Of a stretch of DNA of 27,023 nucleotides, positions 10,037 to 20,576 are shown piece by piece. A program made the translations under genes and the position numbers. The DNA is taken from positions 1 through 27,023 of the forward strand of contig ADNK01000522.1 in the NCBI GenBank assembly GCA_000320545.1, read 5' to 3'. The notes beneath the pieces were generated by a model. The model was given only the letters and a program-made list of their open reading frames with translations. It did no database searches and was not told the origin of the DNA. Source of the DNA: Bigelowiella natans CCMP2755. Taxonomy: Eukaryota > Cercozoa > Chlorarachniophyceae. Each line of letters begins with the position of its first letter. Within the stretch, counting starts at the first letter, position 1.

Positions 10037-12474
10037 GGCAGACGCTCTTTCTTTCAACACAAATTATTCACATGACACGAACGGACAGGTCGATAGGTGT
10101 GCGGTTCTGGCAGTGTGCAGCCTCCGGAATGCACTTCGCCGATTTTTTAAGAGAGATCGTCGCTGCTGCTGAGCAGCTGTTCAAGCCAGTAGAATACCAG
10201 GACGATGATGAAGATGATGATGATGATGATGATGCTACGAATACAGAGCGCCATATCACTCTGAGCACTAAGGTAGAATGCAGCAGTGGTAGGTCGGTAG
10301 GTAGGTAGGGAGTAAGAGCAGCACATCCCCATCTCTGGGGGCGCATCATGATCGCCACCGCCTTTTTATAAATACTCCTCTCATCATTTGCGTTATGTAC
10401 CCCCCGCCCCACCTTTTTTTCGCAGGTCGCACTATACCTAATAGACAGCGAGAAGGAGGACGAGCTGCTCCTCATCGGCGACGAAGGTCGCATCGAGCAG
10501 AGATTTCAAGAGAGCACAGCAGATCGGAGTCGTACCAGCATAGGCAGCAGCACTAGTGGTAATAGTAGCGATTGCGGTAGTAACGGCAGCATCGCTGGGT
10601 ATGTGTGCAAGAACTTCAAGTCCATTCTTGCTCACGATATGACCGAGGTTCAGTACTTCAATGCCTCTATTGACTGCGGGGCGGATGTAAGGTCGTTGAG
10701 GAGGAGGAGGAGGAGGAGGATGGAGAGAATTTATACTTCGTGCGTGTGTGTGTGGGGGGGGGGGGGGTTGTTATTGAGTGACCAAGAGAGATCTGGAACG
10801 TAACCTCTTCACTCATACACACCCTAGTGTCAAACACGCACGCACAGCAATGTTCTCCTTTTCCCCAGCTGCATTACTGAAAGAAGTTGTACAAAACGTA
10901 AGAGAGGCACATTGTCGTCTTCTTGTGGAGAAAACACCATGCTCCCCTTTTCATCCCAAGCTAACGGTCGTTGTCGTTGCAGGTTTCTGAAAGACCGCAC
11001 TCGCAAGCTGAAGCCACGCGTATTCTGTCTGCCTATCATGCGGCCGGGGGAAGGTGGCGAGGTAGAAGTAATGGGTGCTCTGCAGGGATACGGCCTGCAC
11101 TACGAGCCTTTTGGTGAGGAGGATCAGAAACTACTCTCTGCCTTCGCTGCACAGGTCGCCGTCGGGCTCTCAGTCATCAACAGAATCAACCTCCTCACCC
11201 AGGACGTATCTTCTTTCGTCACCACGGCCCAGCACTTCGCCAGCAGCTCTCCACAGGGACTCGAGGCCGGCAGTGGCAGAATGGGTGGGGGAAAGGAGGC
11301 GGCGGCGGAGGAGGAGGAGGACCGCGGCGACAACCAGCTTATCCGCACCGCGAATAGGGAGGGAGAGCTAGAGGAAGAGAAGGAGGCCCGCACCGTCCCG
11401 TATCCGCGATCATCTATATTCGATGGAGGTTCACAACACCACGGGTTTGAAGGCAGATTTCAGGACTTATCGACCATGGAGGAAAAAGAAAGAGATGTTA
11501 TAGTGCGGCAGGCCCTGGTGAAAATCCACGAGGCAGCGGCCTGGAGGCATGAGTCGCGCACGAAGAATTTCGGTCGCATCGTGGCCCGGAGAGAGGGCGA
11601 GCTGCGCTTCGCGGCCCTGCGAGCGGTTGAAAAATGGAGACGAGTGTGTGCCGCCCATGACAACAAGATGCTGGCTGAAGCCAGGTGTGACTACCGCACC
11701 TGCCTCCAAATGCTCATCGAGGAACGCAAGAAGACGCAGAGGCTCGAGCGACAAATCTCGAAACTGAAAGAGCAGCAGGAGCGAAAGCAGCCGCAGTTTA
11801 CGACCGTGGCAGCAGCATCTGGGTACCGATCGATGGCATCATCACGACAGGAACAAGCAGGTGTGCTCTCCTCGCCCATATCAGCACCAGCAACCTCTCC
11901 CAGTGAAGTCACGGTGATTGGGGGACCAGGTGGCGAGGTGGGGCTCGCAGGAGCTGGTACACCAGCAACCACTGTCAGTGCCAACGCCGCCAAAGTGAAG
12001 AAGAAATTCAGGCCGCTGCTTAACGACGGCTCGAGGAGATCGAAGGATGACCAGGTCGATGGAATCGACATTGTAGCCGCTTGCGAAAGCGCACTGGCAA
12101 AGGCGAGGAAGTCCGGTCTGGCCGTGGCTTCAAGGAGGAAAAAGAGCAATGTGCGACGGAGTCGTGCGAACAATAGGCATGAACTCGTGCAGCCGAGCAG
12201 CAGTGGTGAGGCATTGGTGCCCCCCTTTTCCGAGGGAAAGGGGTGTGAGCAGAAGAAAGGCTCGAAGTCGGTGCCCATTAACAATATGAGCAATGGTTTT
12301 CGTGACAACGCTAGTCCAGTAACAGCAAAAGGATCTGCGTCAGTAGCAGAAAAAAATTCAAAGCTCTCTGCCGCCCAAGACATGTTATCAACACTACAGA
12401 ATGAGCTTCGAATAGCGGAGCAGGACAAAATGAGTGTCGAAAAGTTGCAGCGGACGCTGATGAACGACGCGTAA
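7289..12474 (+). CDS. Leucine-rich repeat / GAF domain / coiled-coil protein
   Basis: Nine exons join in frame to 1310 residues: 7289–7360, 7572–7704, 7781–8018, 8121–9255, 9438–9800, 9942–9991, 10089–10272, 10426–10691, 10983–12474. Residues about 35–190 are SDS22-like leucine-rich repeats (LQQLNLSHNDIG, LQKIDLSYNKLT, LLELDLSHNDIF, LRKLILTSNRIS, LTHLELEGNPVS) ending in a cap (LLPHIRVLDGS). A long low-complexity stretch follows, with a poly-Gln run near 354. A basic helical stretch has LRRSFLAWRF, similar to an Sfi1-type repeat. A GAF-like domain spans about 675–885 (FADFLREIVAAAEQLF, VALYLIDSE, LKPRVFCLPIM, LLSAFAAQVAVGL), with acidic and Ser/Gly insertions. Coiled coils lie at about 980–1085 and at the C-terminus. 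LRR plus coiled coil suggests a scaffold, perhaps centrosomal or ciliary; that role is inference. Exon 9942–9991 is the least certain. Confidence 0.8.
9878..9922 (+). repeat. (CT)n microsatellite serving as a polypyrimidine tract
   Basis: It fills the 3' half of the intron 9801–9941 of the LRR–GAF gene, about 20 bases before the chosen acceptor TGTAAAG. Confidence 0.85.
10001..10034 (+). repeat. (CA)n microsatellite, intronic
   Basis: It lies in the 97-base intron 9992–10088 of the LRR–GAF gene and makes up about a third of it. Confidence 0.85.
10692..10982 (+). repeat. LRR–GAF intron with (GGA)n, (GT)n and poly-G
   Basis: After the donor AAG|GTCGTT comes a GGA array (about 10699–10720), then a GT run and about 13 G (about 10743–10767). 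The exons on either side join in phase 2 to give DCGADVRFLKDRTRKLK, continuous GAF sequence, so the intron is well supported. Confidence 0.75.
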
Positions 12475-12567
12475 ACGAAAGAAGATGTAGACGCACTTCC
12501 TTTTACAAAAATTAAATTGATGTCTAGAAATGGGCACAGTCTTTGTCCTACTGGTTTGAGTGTCAGA

Positions 12568-12570
12568 GTG

Positions 12571-12646
<76 letters not shown>
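12568..12646 (+). repeat. Compound (CT)n(GT)n microsatellite, intergenic
   Basis: About 16 CT units pass directly into about 18 GT units, 95 bases after the LRR–GAF stop codon, probably within its 3' UTR or just beyond. Confidence 0.9.
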
Positions 12647-12648
<2 letters not shown>

Positions 12649-12963
12649 TAACCATATGTGTATTTTCGATCACATGTGCAAATGTTCAATAGATGAAACC
12701 AATCGTGTTACAACATCACAATGGCATGCTCATGTGGGCACTGTATTGTAACTGATGTGCGAAACATTCATGCACTACACTCTAGCACTACTTAGACCGA
12801 TAGACACAGGTCAGCGCGCTAGGGCTCATGTCAGCTGCATTGAGGCATAGCTAGATAGCATGCCTTGCAAAAGGATGTCATTGTCCAACCTAGCCGGACA
12901 TATCGGGAAGCGTAAAACCATTACATTGAAATTGAACGGGCTAGTGAGCCTATCTAGCTATGA

Positions 12964-13016
12964 GACGGATACGATGTAATAAAACGATTAAATTCTTTCA
13001 ATGGTCATCCTAATGT
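12964..13016 (+). repeat. Dispersed intergenic element, copy B
   Basis: Reads GACGGATACGATGTAATAAA, CGATTAAATTC, then TTTCAATGGTCATCCTAATG. It matches copy A on the opposite strand over both ends and copy C around GACGGAT…GTAAT…ATTAAATT…TCAA.GGTCA. Confidence 0.6.
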
Positions 13017-13340
13017 ATAGCTATCTAGCTATGCAAAGCAGCAGCGCTATACATCATCAATTTGGACATGGTTACACACACTGCGCTTGACCTAACGTAA
13101 CTAGTCGCCATTTGTACATAAGCATTAATAATGCAGACATAACAACTAATAAAGCACGCATGGCAACAATGTGTGAATGCATGTTCAATAAATATCTGTC
13201 CCTGTCGAAGCTTCTTTCCGTTCTTCCCTTAGTTCTTGGGCTGCTGAAAGCGTTTCCTCGATTCCGCTCATTCCTCCGGTTTTTCCTCTGTAGATGCGGG
13301 CCTCATCACCTGACGACATGAGTATATATACACCCCGTGC

Positions 13341-15807
13341 TCAGAAGGTGTAGGGCCTCTGAGGGCTCGAGTAAAAGGAGGCAGAGAAATGGTGACGACG
13401 GTGATGGTGGTGATAATGATGGTGATAATAAGCCACGCGCGCTCTGATTTGATCCTGCTGTTTTCTACTGCCTTCTCTCCTCCGAAGCATACCTCTGATA
13501 GCGAACATGTAGATGAGGAACCCGGCGAGAGGCAGTAGCCCGAAAAACGCCACCAATCCGACAGTGATGCCGATACACGTTTCGCCACACGAGTCTTTTG
13601 GGAGAAAGAAGAAGGCGTGATGGTTGATTAGAAACTTGATCGCCGAATGTATACGAAAACAAACGCACAGAGCGAGAATATGTCACACTAGTCTAATAAT
13701 TCGGAAAGGCACTTGGCGGTAGGTGCTTGAAGTAACAAGAGTATCAACGAGGCTACCCCGCCCCCCGAGTAGCGTCCTTTTCTCGTTGAAGAACTGTTCT
13801 TTTTGGAGATCATCACCATTGCCACCACCATCATTGTTATCGGAACCACTACCATCATCATCGTCATCAAATCATCAAAAATGATGAAATCATCAAGGCA
13901 TCAAATCATCATCGGCTATTATCGTTGTTTGAGGACCGTCGTCCCTCGGCTGTGAGGATGGTATGACGGTAACTACTGGCAGGCCAAATTGAGCGGTGTT
14001 GAATCTACAATGCAACGGGGGGGGTAAGCGAGGGAGATGTATGGGAATGTCCACACACGTACAGCAGCGACAGGCAATTCAGAAACCCGCTTTTCCATCA
14101 TTTTACGAATGAAGATGTTCGACTTGACGTTTAAAACAACAACTGGTATTATCAACGCACCCTTAATAGGGGATACTGTGTATGTGTAGGCATTTCGTCG
14201 TTTTAAGAACAATCTTATTTCTGTGCCGTCGTTGACGTCGTCCTCCCCCCCCCCCCCTCTCTCTTTCTCTCAGTTCCTTCCTAGTGTCACCCATTGCCCT
14301 CCGAGAAGATGATCGAGGGGTTATTTGTAATCGTCTGACAAAACACAAAGGCAAGGTGAAGCGTCTCTGTAATTTCTGACTTTGCTGAGTCACGGATGCA
14401 ACGAATGCTAGAAACTTCGTACGGAAATAAACTATGGAGAATGAAAATCTTTCTCTACTAGCCCAAAGGAGACTCCCCTTGCACCAGCGAAAGGAATCTC
14501 CCCCCCCCCTCCCCAACCTAACCCTAACCCTAATCCACCCCTCCCCAACAAATGACTATACGGAGGTAAAGGAGCTCTCTGCAAACGTATCATTAAATGT
14601 CACTGAAGTTTCCGCAATTGTAGATCTAAAGGTAAATTATAATTCGTGTGGTTAAGAATATCAAAGAAGTATAAATCGTGTTGTTAAGAAGATCAAAGAA
14701 GTATCAATCGAATTAATCTCACATACTTCGACATCGCAACATTGCAGCAGGTAGGAATGAAGGGAAATGCTCTCTTCCCCCCCTACAATTCTAATCTTTC
14801 CACACAACATACATGCATATGTACAACCCTGATCGGACTGCTGTCACCGTAGCGCAGGTGAAGTCGCCCCCTCGTAAAAAACTGCAAATAGTCCTCACGA
14901 TGCTACCTGCAACCAGTATTATTACTCTTATCGCTCGCTATGACGGGGTGGGGTGTGAATGAAGAGGATTCCTCCTCCTCGCCTCCTCGCCAGAATAAAA
15001 CACCCTACAATATTTGTCTGGTTGTGGTTATAATACAACCATGCATGGCGGTCAAATGCGGAAGGGCGCAGTCCTTCAAGACGGCGGCGAGGACCTTTGA
15101 AATCGTCAAGTGTAGCTCCTGTTGGGAGGGTCAAGCTCGGGAAGGTGCAGGAGTAGCTCGTTGTGATCTGCAGAGGCTGAAAGGGGCCTATTGGCGCTGA
15201 AGTCGGAGATGAGGTCGGTGATGCAGATGGCGACGCAGACAGGCCGAGAAAAGGGCTGAGGGAAGGTGACAGCGACGGGCTTTGAGAGGGGTTCTGTGAC
15301 GGCGCTGTTGATGCTGCGATTGGGGATCCTGAAGGACTTGACGAAGGAATTCCAGTGGACGATAGACCGGGGGATAAGGTTGGGCATACGGATGGAGAAC
15401 TTGTGGCAGTAGGAACTAACGGACTTAGTGAAGGCGTAGAGGTGGTAGCGAGGCCCACCGGAGTGAGGGAAGGTGTTGAAGTTGCAAGGCCAATGGGACT
15501 CAGAGAAGGTGCTGAAGTTGCAAGGCCAATGGGACCCAGAGAAGGTGTAGTAGTATCTGGGCCCAATGAAGGCGTTAAGGTTGAAAGGTTGTTCACCGGA
15601 CTAATAGAAGGTGTCGATGTAGCCAGGCTCACTGGGCTTACTGGACTCAGAGAAGGTGAAGAAGAAGTACTTCCACTGACGCCTTTTTGTACACATATCG
15701 GATCAATGCAGATTAGAACCATGTATTACCTTTAATTCTACTTTCCAATTTTCCCTACCCTGGAGACATCCAAGAACGACCATCAGGCTGGCAGGAAGGG
15801 AAGCCAT
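13341..15807 (-). CDS. Putative type I membrane protein with signal peptide and PSLSP repeats (model incomplete)
   Basis: Exon 1 (15807–15759) encodes a likely signal peptide, MASLPASLMVVLGCLQ. Exon 2 (15682–15095) encodes about 150 residues of Ser/Pro/Thr-rich repeats (PSLSPIGLATSTPS and variants), probably a heavily glycosylated extracellular stalk, followed by FPSLTLPTGATLDDFKG. Exons 14906–14828 and 14625–14562 follow in phase (SIVRTICSF, FTCATVTAV, AETSVTFNDTFAE). Further exons between about 14420 and 13750 are likely (QFGLPVVTVIPSSQP near 14000–13950; SDNNDGGGNGDDLQ near 13840–13800), but their borders are not settled. The last exon, about 13594–13341, has a membrane segment (ITVGLVAFFGLLPLAGFLIY) and a basic tail (RGMLRRREGSRKQQ). 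Pro/Ser-repeat surface proteins of this look are common in stramenopiles; I recognise no named family. The His-rich C-terminal end could be read-through of a repeat. Confidence 0.6.
14246..14271. repeat. (C)n(CT)n tract, intronic
   Basis: A poly-C run followed by CT units on the plus strand, within the minus-strand PSLSP gene. On the sense strand of that gene it is a GA/G tract, the reverse of the orientation seen in the plus-strand genes. Confidence 0.8.
14514..14536. repeat. Short interstitial telomere-like repeat (CCCTAA)n
   Basis: The sequence CCTAACCCTAACCCTAATCC gives about three units of the TTAGGG-type repeat, next to a C-rich tract. It lies in a presumed intron of the PSLSP gene. 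Confidence 0.6.
15425..15660 (-). repeat. Coding minisatellite of the PSLSP stalk
   Basis: Imperfect tandem units of about 36 bases. Two adjacent copies, with GAAGTTGCAAGGCCAATGGG on the plus strand near 15478 and 15514, are nearly identical. They encode SPIGLATSTPSL-like repeats on the minus strand. Unit length is a multiple of three, so copy-number change would keep the frame. Confidence 0.75.
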
Positions 15808-17217
15808 TGTCAACAGGGATTCGGCAGCTTCTCTTACTGAAGAATCCTCTCCTCGCGACTTCCGAAGAGTCTGGATTATCTTTGATCTAAAACAGGTTTT
15901 CCAAGCGCTATCACTCCGTTCTTTTTTGCAACCTCCCCTCCTCCTATCTACCCAGGACTTGGTACTACTCGTGCTGCACTATGGATGATCGGCAGCGGGT
16001 GTTCTCATGCAGAAATCGTATGAAAATGGCCTTTATTTCCCCATCACGACATGGAAAATGCTGTTGAGATGCGAATACCAGCATGCAAAACAGGCTGTCT
16101 TTCTTTCCTGACATCTTCCATTGATTGATTTGGTCTGAGCTGCTGATGAAAATTTTTTCGATTGCACAATTGCGACGCCTGGTGCTCCCTGTCGTTGCCA
16201 CCAAATCTCAAGAAATCCATTGCTCAATTTTGGGGGGGAAATCACAGTGAGAATGCCGAACAGAACTCCAAACTCGATTCGCTCGCACATGGATCAATGA
16301 TCGTTTGTGTCTTCATGATCCTGTCGATACATCGATTCAACATTTGAAAACACTTGAGTCACCTTTCTTTCCTTGTGATGCAGATTTCATTCAGCACGAA
16401 TCTTGAACCTTTGATCTCAACGCAGATCAGTCTTCGCATCCTCACAGCTGGCTCCAGCTGCACACTGACGTTTGAGGCACGTCGTCACTCTTGCATGCAG
16501 CGCAGCACGTTGTCCATGCACAGTGTTGATGAGCACCCAACTGTGATCGATGCATTTCAACACTTCAGTCCTTTCAACTTTTCTTCCAACAAAGCGTGCC
16601 TTTGGCACTGCTGACGTGACTGTCAATGTTCAAGATGATGGACATGCATGCAATGTGATGCATGTGTGATGCATGTACCATGTTGCTGTGTCCATCATCA
16701 AGGTGACAAATCATGCTTCAAACAGCAATCATGCTTCTTCATTTTGTGGAAACGCTCAGCTGTTGGGAGAGTCCCAATGCAAATGCAATGCGTTGGTATC
16801 GGCAATCATCTAGATGATTCACCAGAATTGCATTGTCGCAGTCGAGAATCGCAGGAAATTACCTGCAGTCACTCTCAAGGCATTTATGAGCCTTGTCGCA
16901 AACTCACAAATGAAGGGATTTCCTAGGATTTCTTCCATGGATTTTGAGGATCGAATCGTCAACGGTTTCAGCCCTTGCTCCACCACCACGCAACGAAAGT
17001 TATCAAAACCTCATCGACAAGTAACAGGACGAGCAGTGAGTTGTCGAGGCTCGCCGTTGTGTCACAACCAATTGGAAATATTCACTGCGCGAGAGACTTT
17101 ATTACAGGACAATAGGATACTGTAAAGCGCCACCGATAGTTGCGCCCTCTTGCTGTGACCAACCCCCCGTTCTCACAAAAAACCGCGGCTACGTAGTCTT
17201 ACCCCTCTTTCATCAAA
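15808..17217. other. Divergent intergenic region 2
   Basis: Spacer of 1.4 kb between the starts of the PSLSP gene (minus) and the ceramide synthase gene (plus). Several open frames of 60–100 codons exist on both strands but none shows a recognisable protein pattern. A cluster of GATGCATG/TGCATG words lies at about 16640–16690. No microsatellite and no copy of the dispersed element was seen. Confidence 0.45.
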
Positions 17218-19477
17218 ATGGTGGAAAATCAAGCGCTTAAGGACACGGGAGCATATCTGGAGGCTATCATTTGCGTAAGTTTCTCCATGTAAACATTTTA
17301 ATTAGCACTTGGCTGAAAGGTTCTACATTCTACAGGGCGTTGGGTTGTGCATTGCTCGGAAACTTCTAGACATATGTTCATTCAAACCTCTAGCTAAGAT
17401 TGGGATGAAGCTGCCAAAGAACGCTGAGGTCTACATCATATTCCTGTTGTTCTTTCGCCCCACTTTTCCCTCTGGTCCCCACTGCAACCGTTGGCTCATT
17501 CTGGAACAATGGTTTGCAGGTTGCGGAAGTGAAGAGTAACTTAAGTCACTACTTAAGTCGCTTAGGAAATAAGAAGAATGGAGAGGCTGAAAAGTTAGAA
17601 GTCGATTGTACGGAATTGTTGCAGGGAAGGGATGAGAACCTGCTCAAGTTTTGTGAGGCATGCTGGAGGGCAACGATGTATTCAGTTATGATATGGTTGG
17701 GCTATGAAGCTCTTCATTCAAGGGAGTGGTTTTTTCCAAATGTCGAGTAAGTTCCAACTCCACGAAGCAGATAATCCTTGAATGAAAGATAAGTCGCTCA
17801 TGTGATTTTTGACATAAATGTACTTGGAATACCTCAGGAAAGCGTTTATTCCAGGATCGCCAATGCATCGCGAGATCAGAACGTATATTATAGTATCTGT
17901 AGGATATTATATACAACTCTTGGTCTACGTATTTGTCGAAACAAGGTCGCCGAGCACTAAATCTAACCTCTCGATTATCCTTTCCACTCTAGATTCCTGT
18001 CCCTCTTCCACCAGCTACTCTTTCTTCTTCTCTCACCGAAACGTGAATCTCGTACTTGATATAATAGGAGGAAGGACTTCCTTGAAATGGTTATCCATCA
18101 TGTGATAACTTTGACCTTGATCACAATTGCATGGTAATATAGAGGAGTGAAAAGATAGTTTGTTTTTGCAGTTTTTTGTCGTTGCAGTCTGCACTTGCCA
18201 TGTTATTTGTGATGGCATTAACCCACCCCGTTTTCCTTCCCTAAGGTTTTGCGATCAGTGGAAAATCGGCTGCGTAATATGCTTCCTCCATGATCTTTCT
18301 GACCCATTTCTTGAAGTGGCAAAGATCTTCAACTATCTCAAAGTAGGGCGCTAGAAGTAGCAACACGAATGTCAAAACAAACACAAAAGATCTACATTAG
18401 CGGACGAAGTTTACAAAGGCAACAATGAACACCTTCCAATATTAGTGCAATACATAAATTCATAATTAAGAGCACACAGGAACAGACAGTTGAGTTACTT
18501 TTTCGCTGCAATTACTAATTAATTTTAACATTCCAGCCCACTCGCTCCTGGGCTGATCCCCTTAGCACGCTGTGCTTCGTAATCTTTATGACGATATTCG
18601 GGATCACAAGACTGGTAGATAGAATAGTGGGAGGGAATAAATGCGTCACGGATTATATATTCAAATCAAGCAAAACAATTTGAGCCAAAGCAAAAATTTC
18701 GTCGTGAATGCTTCTTTCATCATTTCTGAGTGTCGAGAAGAGAAGAGAAAATTCTGTACTCTTCATTTTTTCATGGTCTCCCCCCGCCAGAGGGAGCATC
18801 AACTTTTAAGTACATCAAAAACTTGTGCAACGTTTGCATTCCTTATACATCGTGCCTTTTTGCAGCTGTAGCCATCATCACAAAGCTCCTTGATCTAGCA
18901 AGTAGTCCACAGTTCATAACTGTTGCTCATCGTGCCATAACTTGATAATATACAGGGCATGTTTCCAATCTACGTGCTGCACCCCGTCAAAACCATTATC
19001 CCGGACTTCGTGATGTCGTTCTACATGCTCTCCATCCTTCAGGTAGCAGCAAACCAAGCTAGTGGTGCCCGTAGAACTCACAGCAGATTAGCAGTTTTTC
19101 AACCCAAAAGGATCGTCCATCCTTCGCTCTTCCCATCAGTAGCAAGTACCCAACACCCTTGCCATAACTTCACGCCATCTTTACCGTGCAGGTCCTTCAT
19201 ATCTATTGGTTCTTCCTCATATTGAAAACTGCTAAGAAAGCCATAACCGGAGACCTGAATGATACCCGAGAAAAAAAGTCATCGGTAATTGCTGCAAGTC
19301 TTTTTTAATACGTATTCCGTTTTTCTCTTCTTCGTGACCCTCCTAACCTACCTCGTACGTTATGACTTTCGTGTTTTTAAAACATGTCTCCTTTTTGCTC
19401 CTCAGTGGGATCTTGGGAGATGGAATTCGGTACGCAAGCAAATCTTGGAGCTTGCAGGATCGAAGAAGGACAACTGA
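17218..19477 (+). CDS. LAG1: Ceramide synthase, LAG1/LASS (TLC domain) family
   Basis: Acyl-CoA-dependent N-acylation of sphingoid bases to (dihydro)ceramide, in the ER membrane. Ten exons join in frame to 325 residues: 17218–17274, 17336–17428, 17520–17746, 17838–17945, 18068–18133, 18246–18342, 18537–18614, 18956–19042, 19192–19284, 19406–19477. The TLC domain begins with KFCEACWRATMYSVMIWLGY at about 105–125. The Lag1 motif RRKDFLEMVIHHVIT, with the catalytic His pair, is at about 162–176. FLHDLSDPFLEVAKIFNYLK, with the conserved HD, is at about 197–216. The family's late motif LQVLHIYWFFLILKTAKKA is split between exons 8 and 9. Length is at the short end for the family, which commonly has about 300–400 residues, and no homeobox-like domain is present. 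The start ATG gives a short lumenal or cytosolic N-terminus. An AATAAA lies 21 bases after the stop. Confidence 0.93.
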
Positions 19478-19497
19478 TTCAATGATTTATCTGAAGA

Positions 19498-19503
19498 AAT
19501 AAA
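19498..19503 (+). promoter_or_regulatory. Possible polyadenylation signal of the ceramide synthase gene
   Basis: AATAAA hexamer 21 bases downstream of the stop codon at 19475–19477. Its position is reasonable, but the signal used in this organism is unknown. Confidence 0.35.
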
Positions 19504-20054
19504 ATGATATTCCATCTTCGAGTCGTTTATTTGGGTTTCTCTGACTAATACCCAACCTCCTTTCAAGCACAAAATTATTATCAACCTCTACAGCCAGCTC
19601 ATGTGCTTCAAAAAATTTTAGCTGCTCTTCGAGTCGTCGCCCTTTCTAACGCTTCAGCACCACTGGCGCACGTTACATGTGTGCAACGGTGGGGAGAGAC
19701 TGGGAAAGAAATGACATGATTGGCGCTTGGTGCATTCTAAGCATTGTCTGTTTTAATTAGTCGTCGATATCAATAATTGTACACGCGTATTGTTACTCAC
19801 ATGACAATGACACATGATTACAAAGACAGCACATGTCACATGCGAAGAGTGGTTGCAGTGCCATCAACAGGCAAGCAGGCAGCGCTCGTAACGCCCATGC
19901 TCGACTACGCAATGCATGCGTGCTTACGGTGGGTTGTGAATAGTCTACACTAGGCTGTAATAAAAAGTGTGCTGGCTGCTGACCATAACACCTCCTGCAA
20001 AAAATCAAGTAGGCCGCACAAATATACCTCACCATAGCATTGTGACTAAGACTA

Positions 20055-20100
20055 TAAGACGGATGTAATGATTGCATTAAATTTTATATCAACGGTCACA
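20055..20100 (+). repeat. Dispersed intergenic element, copy C
   Basis: Reads ATAAGACGGATGTAATGATT, GCATTAAATTTTATATC, then AACGGTCA. It matches copy B at GACGGAT…GTAAT, ATTAAATT and TCAA.GGTCA with similar spacing. Confidence 0.6.
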
Positions 20101-20186
20101 AGTATCGATCGTACTTACACTATGCATGCATCGTGTACCTAGCTAGCAACGTAAAACGTACACTTCGCTGCGCGACGAATATATAG

Positions 20187-20240
20187 CTGGATACATATGT
20201 AATTGAAAAAATTTAAACATTTCATTACATCCATCTTATG
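20187..20240 (-). repeat. Dispersed intergenic element, copy D (inverted relative to C)
   Basis: On the minus strand it reads AAGATGGATGTAATGAAATG, then TTTAAATTTTTTCAATTAC. It matches copy C over AAGA.GGATGTAATGA and TTAAATTTT.T.TCAA. Copies C and D face each other about 90 bases apart, like terminal inverted repeats. Confidence 0.55.
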
Positions 20241-20576
20241 TATGTAACAAGTACATGTAGGCTATACATATGGATTAGTTATCTAGAATGTTTACATCGG
20301 ATCGATGCCCATGCCAATTAGTATCCAGCTGTGACGGCTGGACGATTGTGGCTGCGTTTGCGTTTGCGATTGCTTATCAGACCTTTATTCGAGAACTAAC
20401 AAGTGACAGCTACAATCGCCCGTACTGATTGCTTTGTATCCAAAGCTACGTTAGCGTAAATTGAGAGTAAAAGAACGAAAAAATCTCTTTACTCTTTTCT
20501 CTCTCTTGATTCTTGTGCGGTCGCTAAAGGTTTAACGCCGCAATATGGCACATATCCCTCGATGATATCAGGTGCC

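Larger units (their letters stand above)
12475..13340. other. Convergent intergenic region 2, CTAG-rich
   Basis: Spacer between the 3' ends of the LRR–GAF gene and the PSLSP gene. It starts with a (CT)n(GT)n array at 12568–12646. About eight CTAG tetramers fall between 12780 and 13105, and a copy of the dispersed element is at 12964–13016. A nearby partial inverted word is CCATTACATTGAAATT at about 12918–12933. No gene was recognised. Confidence 0.6.
19478..20576. other. Convergent intergenic region 3
   Basis: Spacer between the 3' ends of the ceramide synthase and FUN14 genes. It has two inverted copies of the dispersed element (about 20055–20100 and 20187–20240), CTAGCTAG near 20140, and many ACATGT/TGCATGCA words. 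Composition resembles convergent region 1. No gene was recognised. Confidence 0.6.

Noticed and set aside
11691-12689. 332-codon open frame on the minus strand
   Set aside because: It is antisense to the last exon of the LRR–GAF gene, begins in the CA/GA repeats and shows no protein pattern. The plus frame has clear coiled-coil sequence continuous with the GAF exons.
14434-14655. Plus-strand open frame over 14560–14640
   Set aside because: The same bases give a minus-strand exon with acceptor TTTAG and donor GTATAG whose phase fits the upstream PSLSP exons. The plus reading has no partner exons.
15965-16290. Minus-strand open frames upstream of the PSLSP gene as extra 5' exons
   Set aside because: The signal-peptide exon at 15807–15759 already gives a complete N-terminus in phase, and these frames show no recognisable sequence.
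16814-17125. 103-codon plus-strand open frame before ceramide synthase
   Set aside because: No domain, no splice link to the ceramide synthase exons and composition like the surrounding spacer; a chance frame is more likely.
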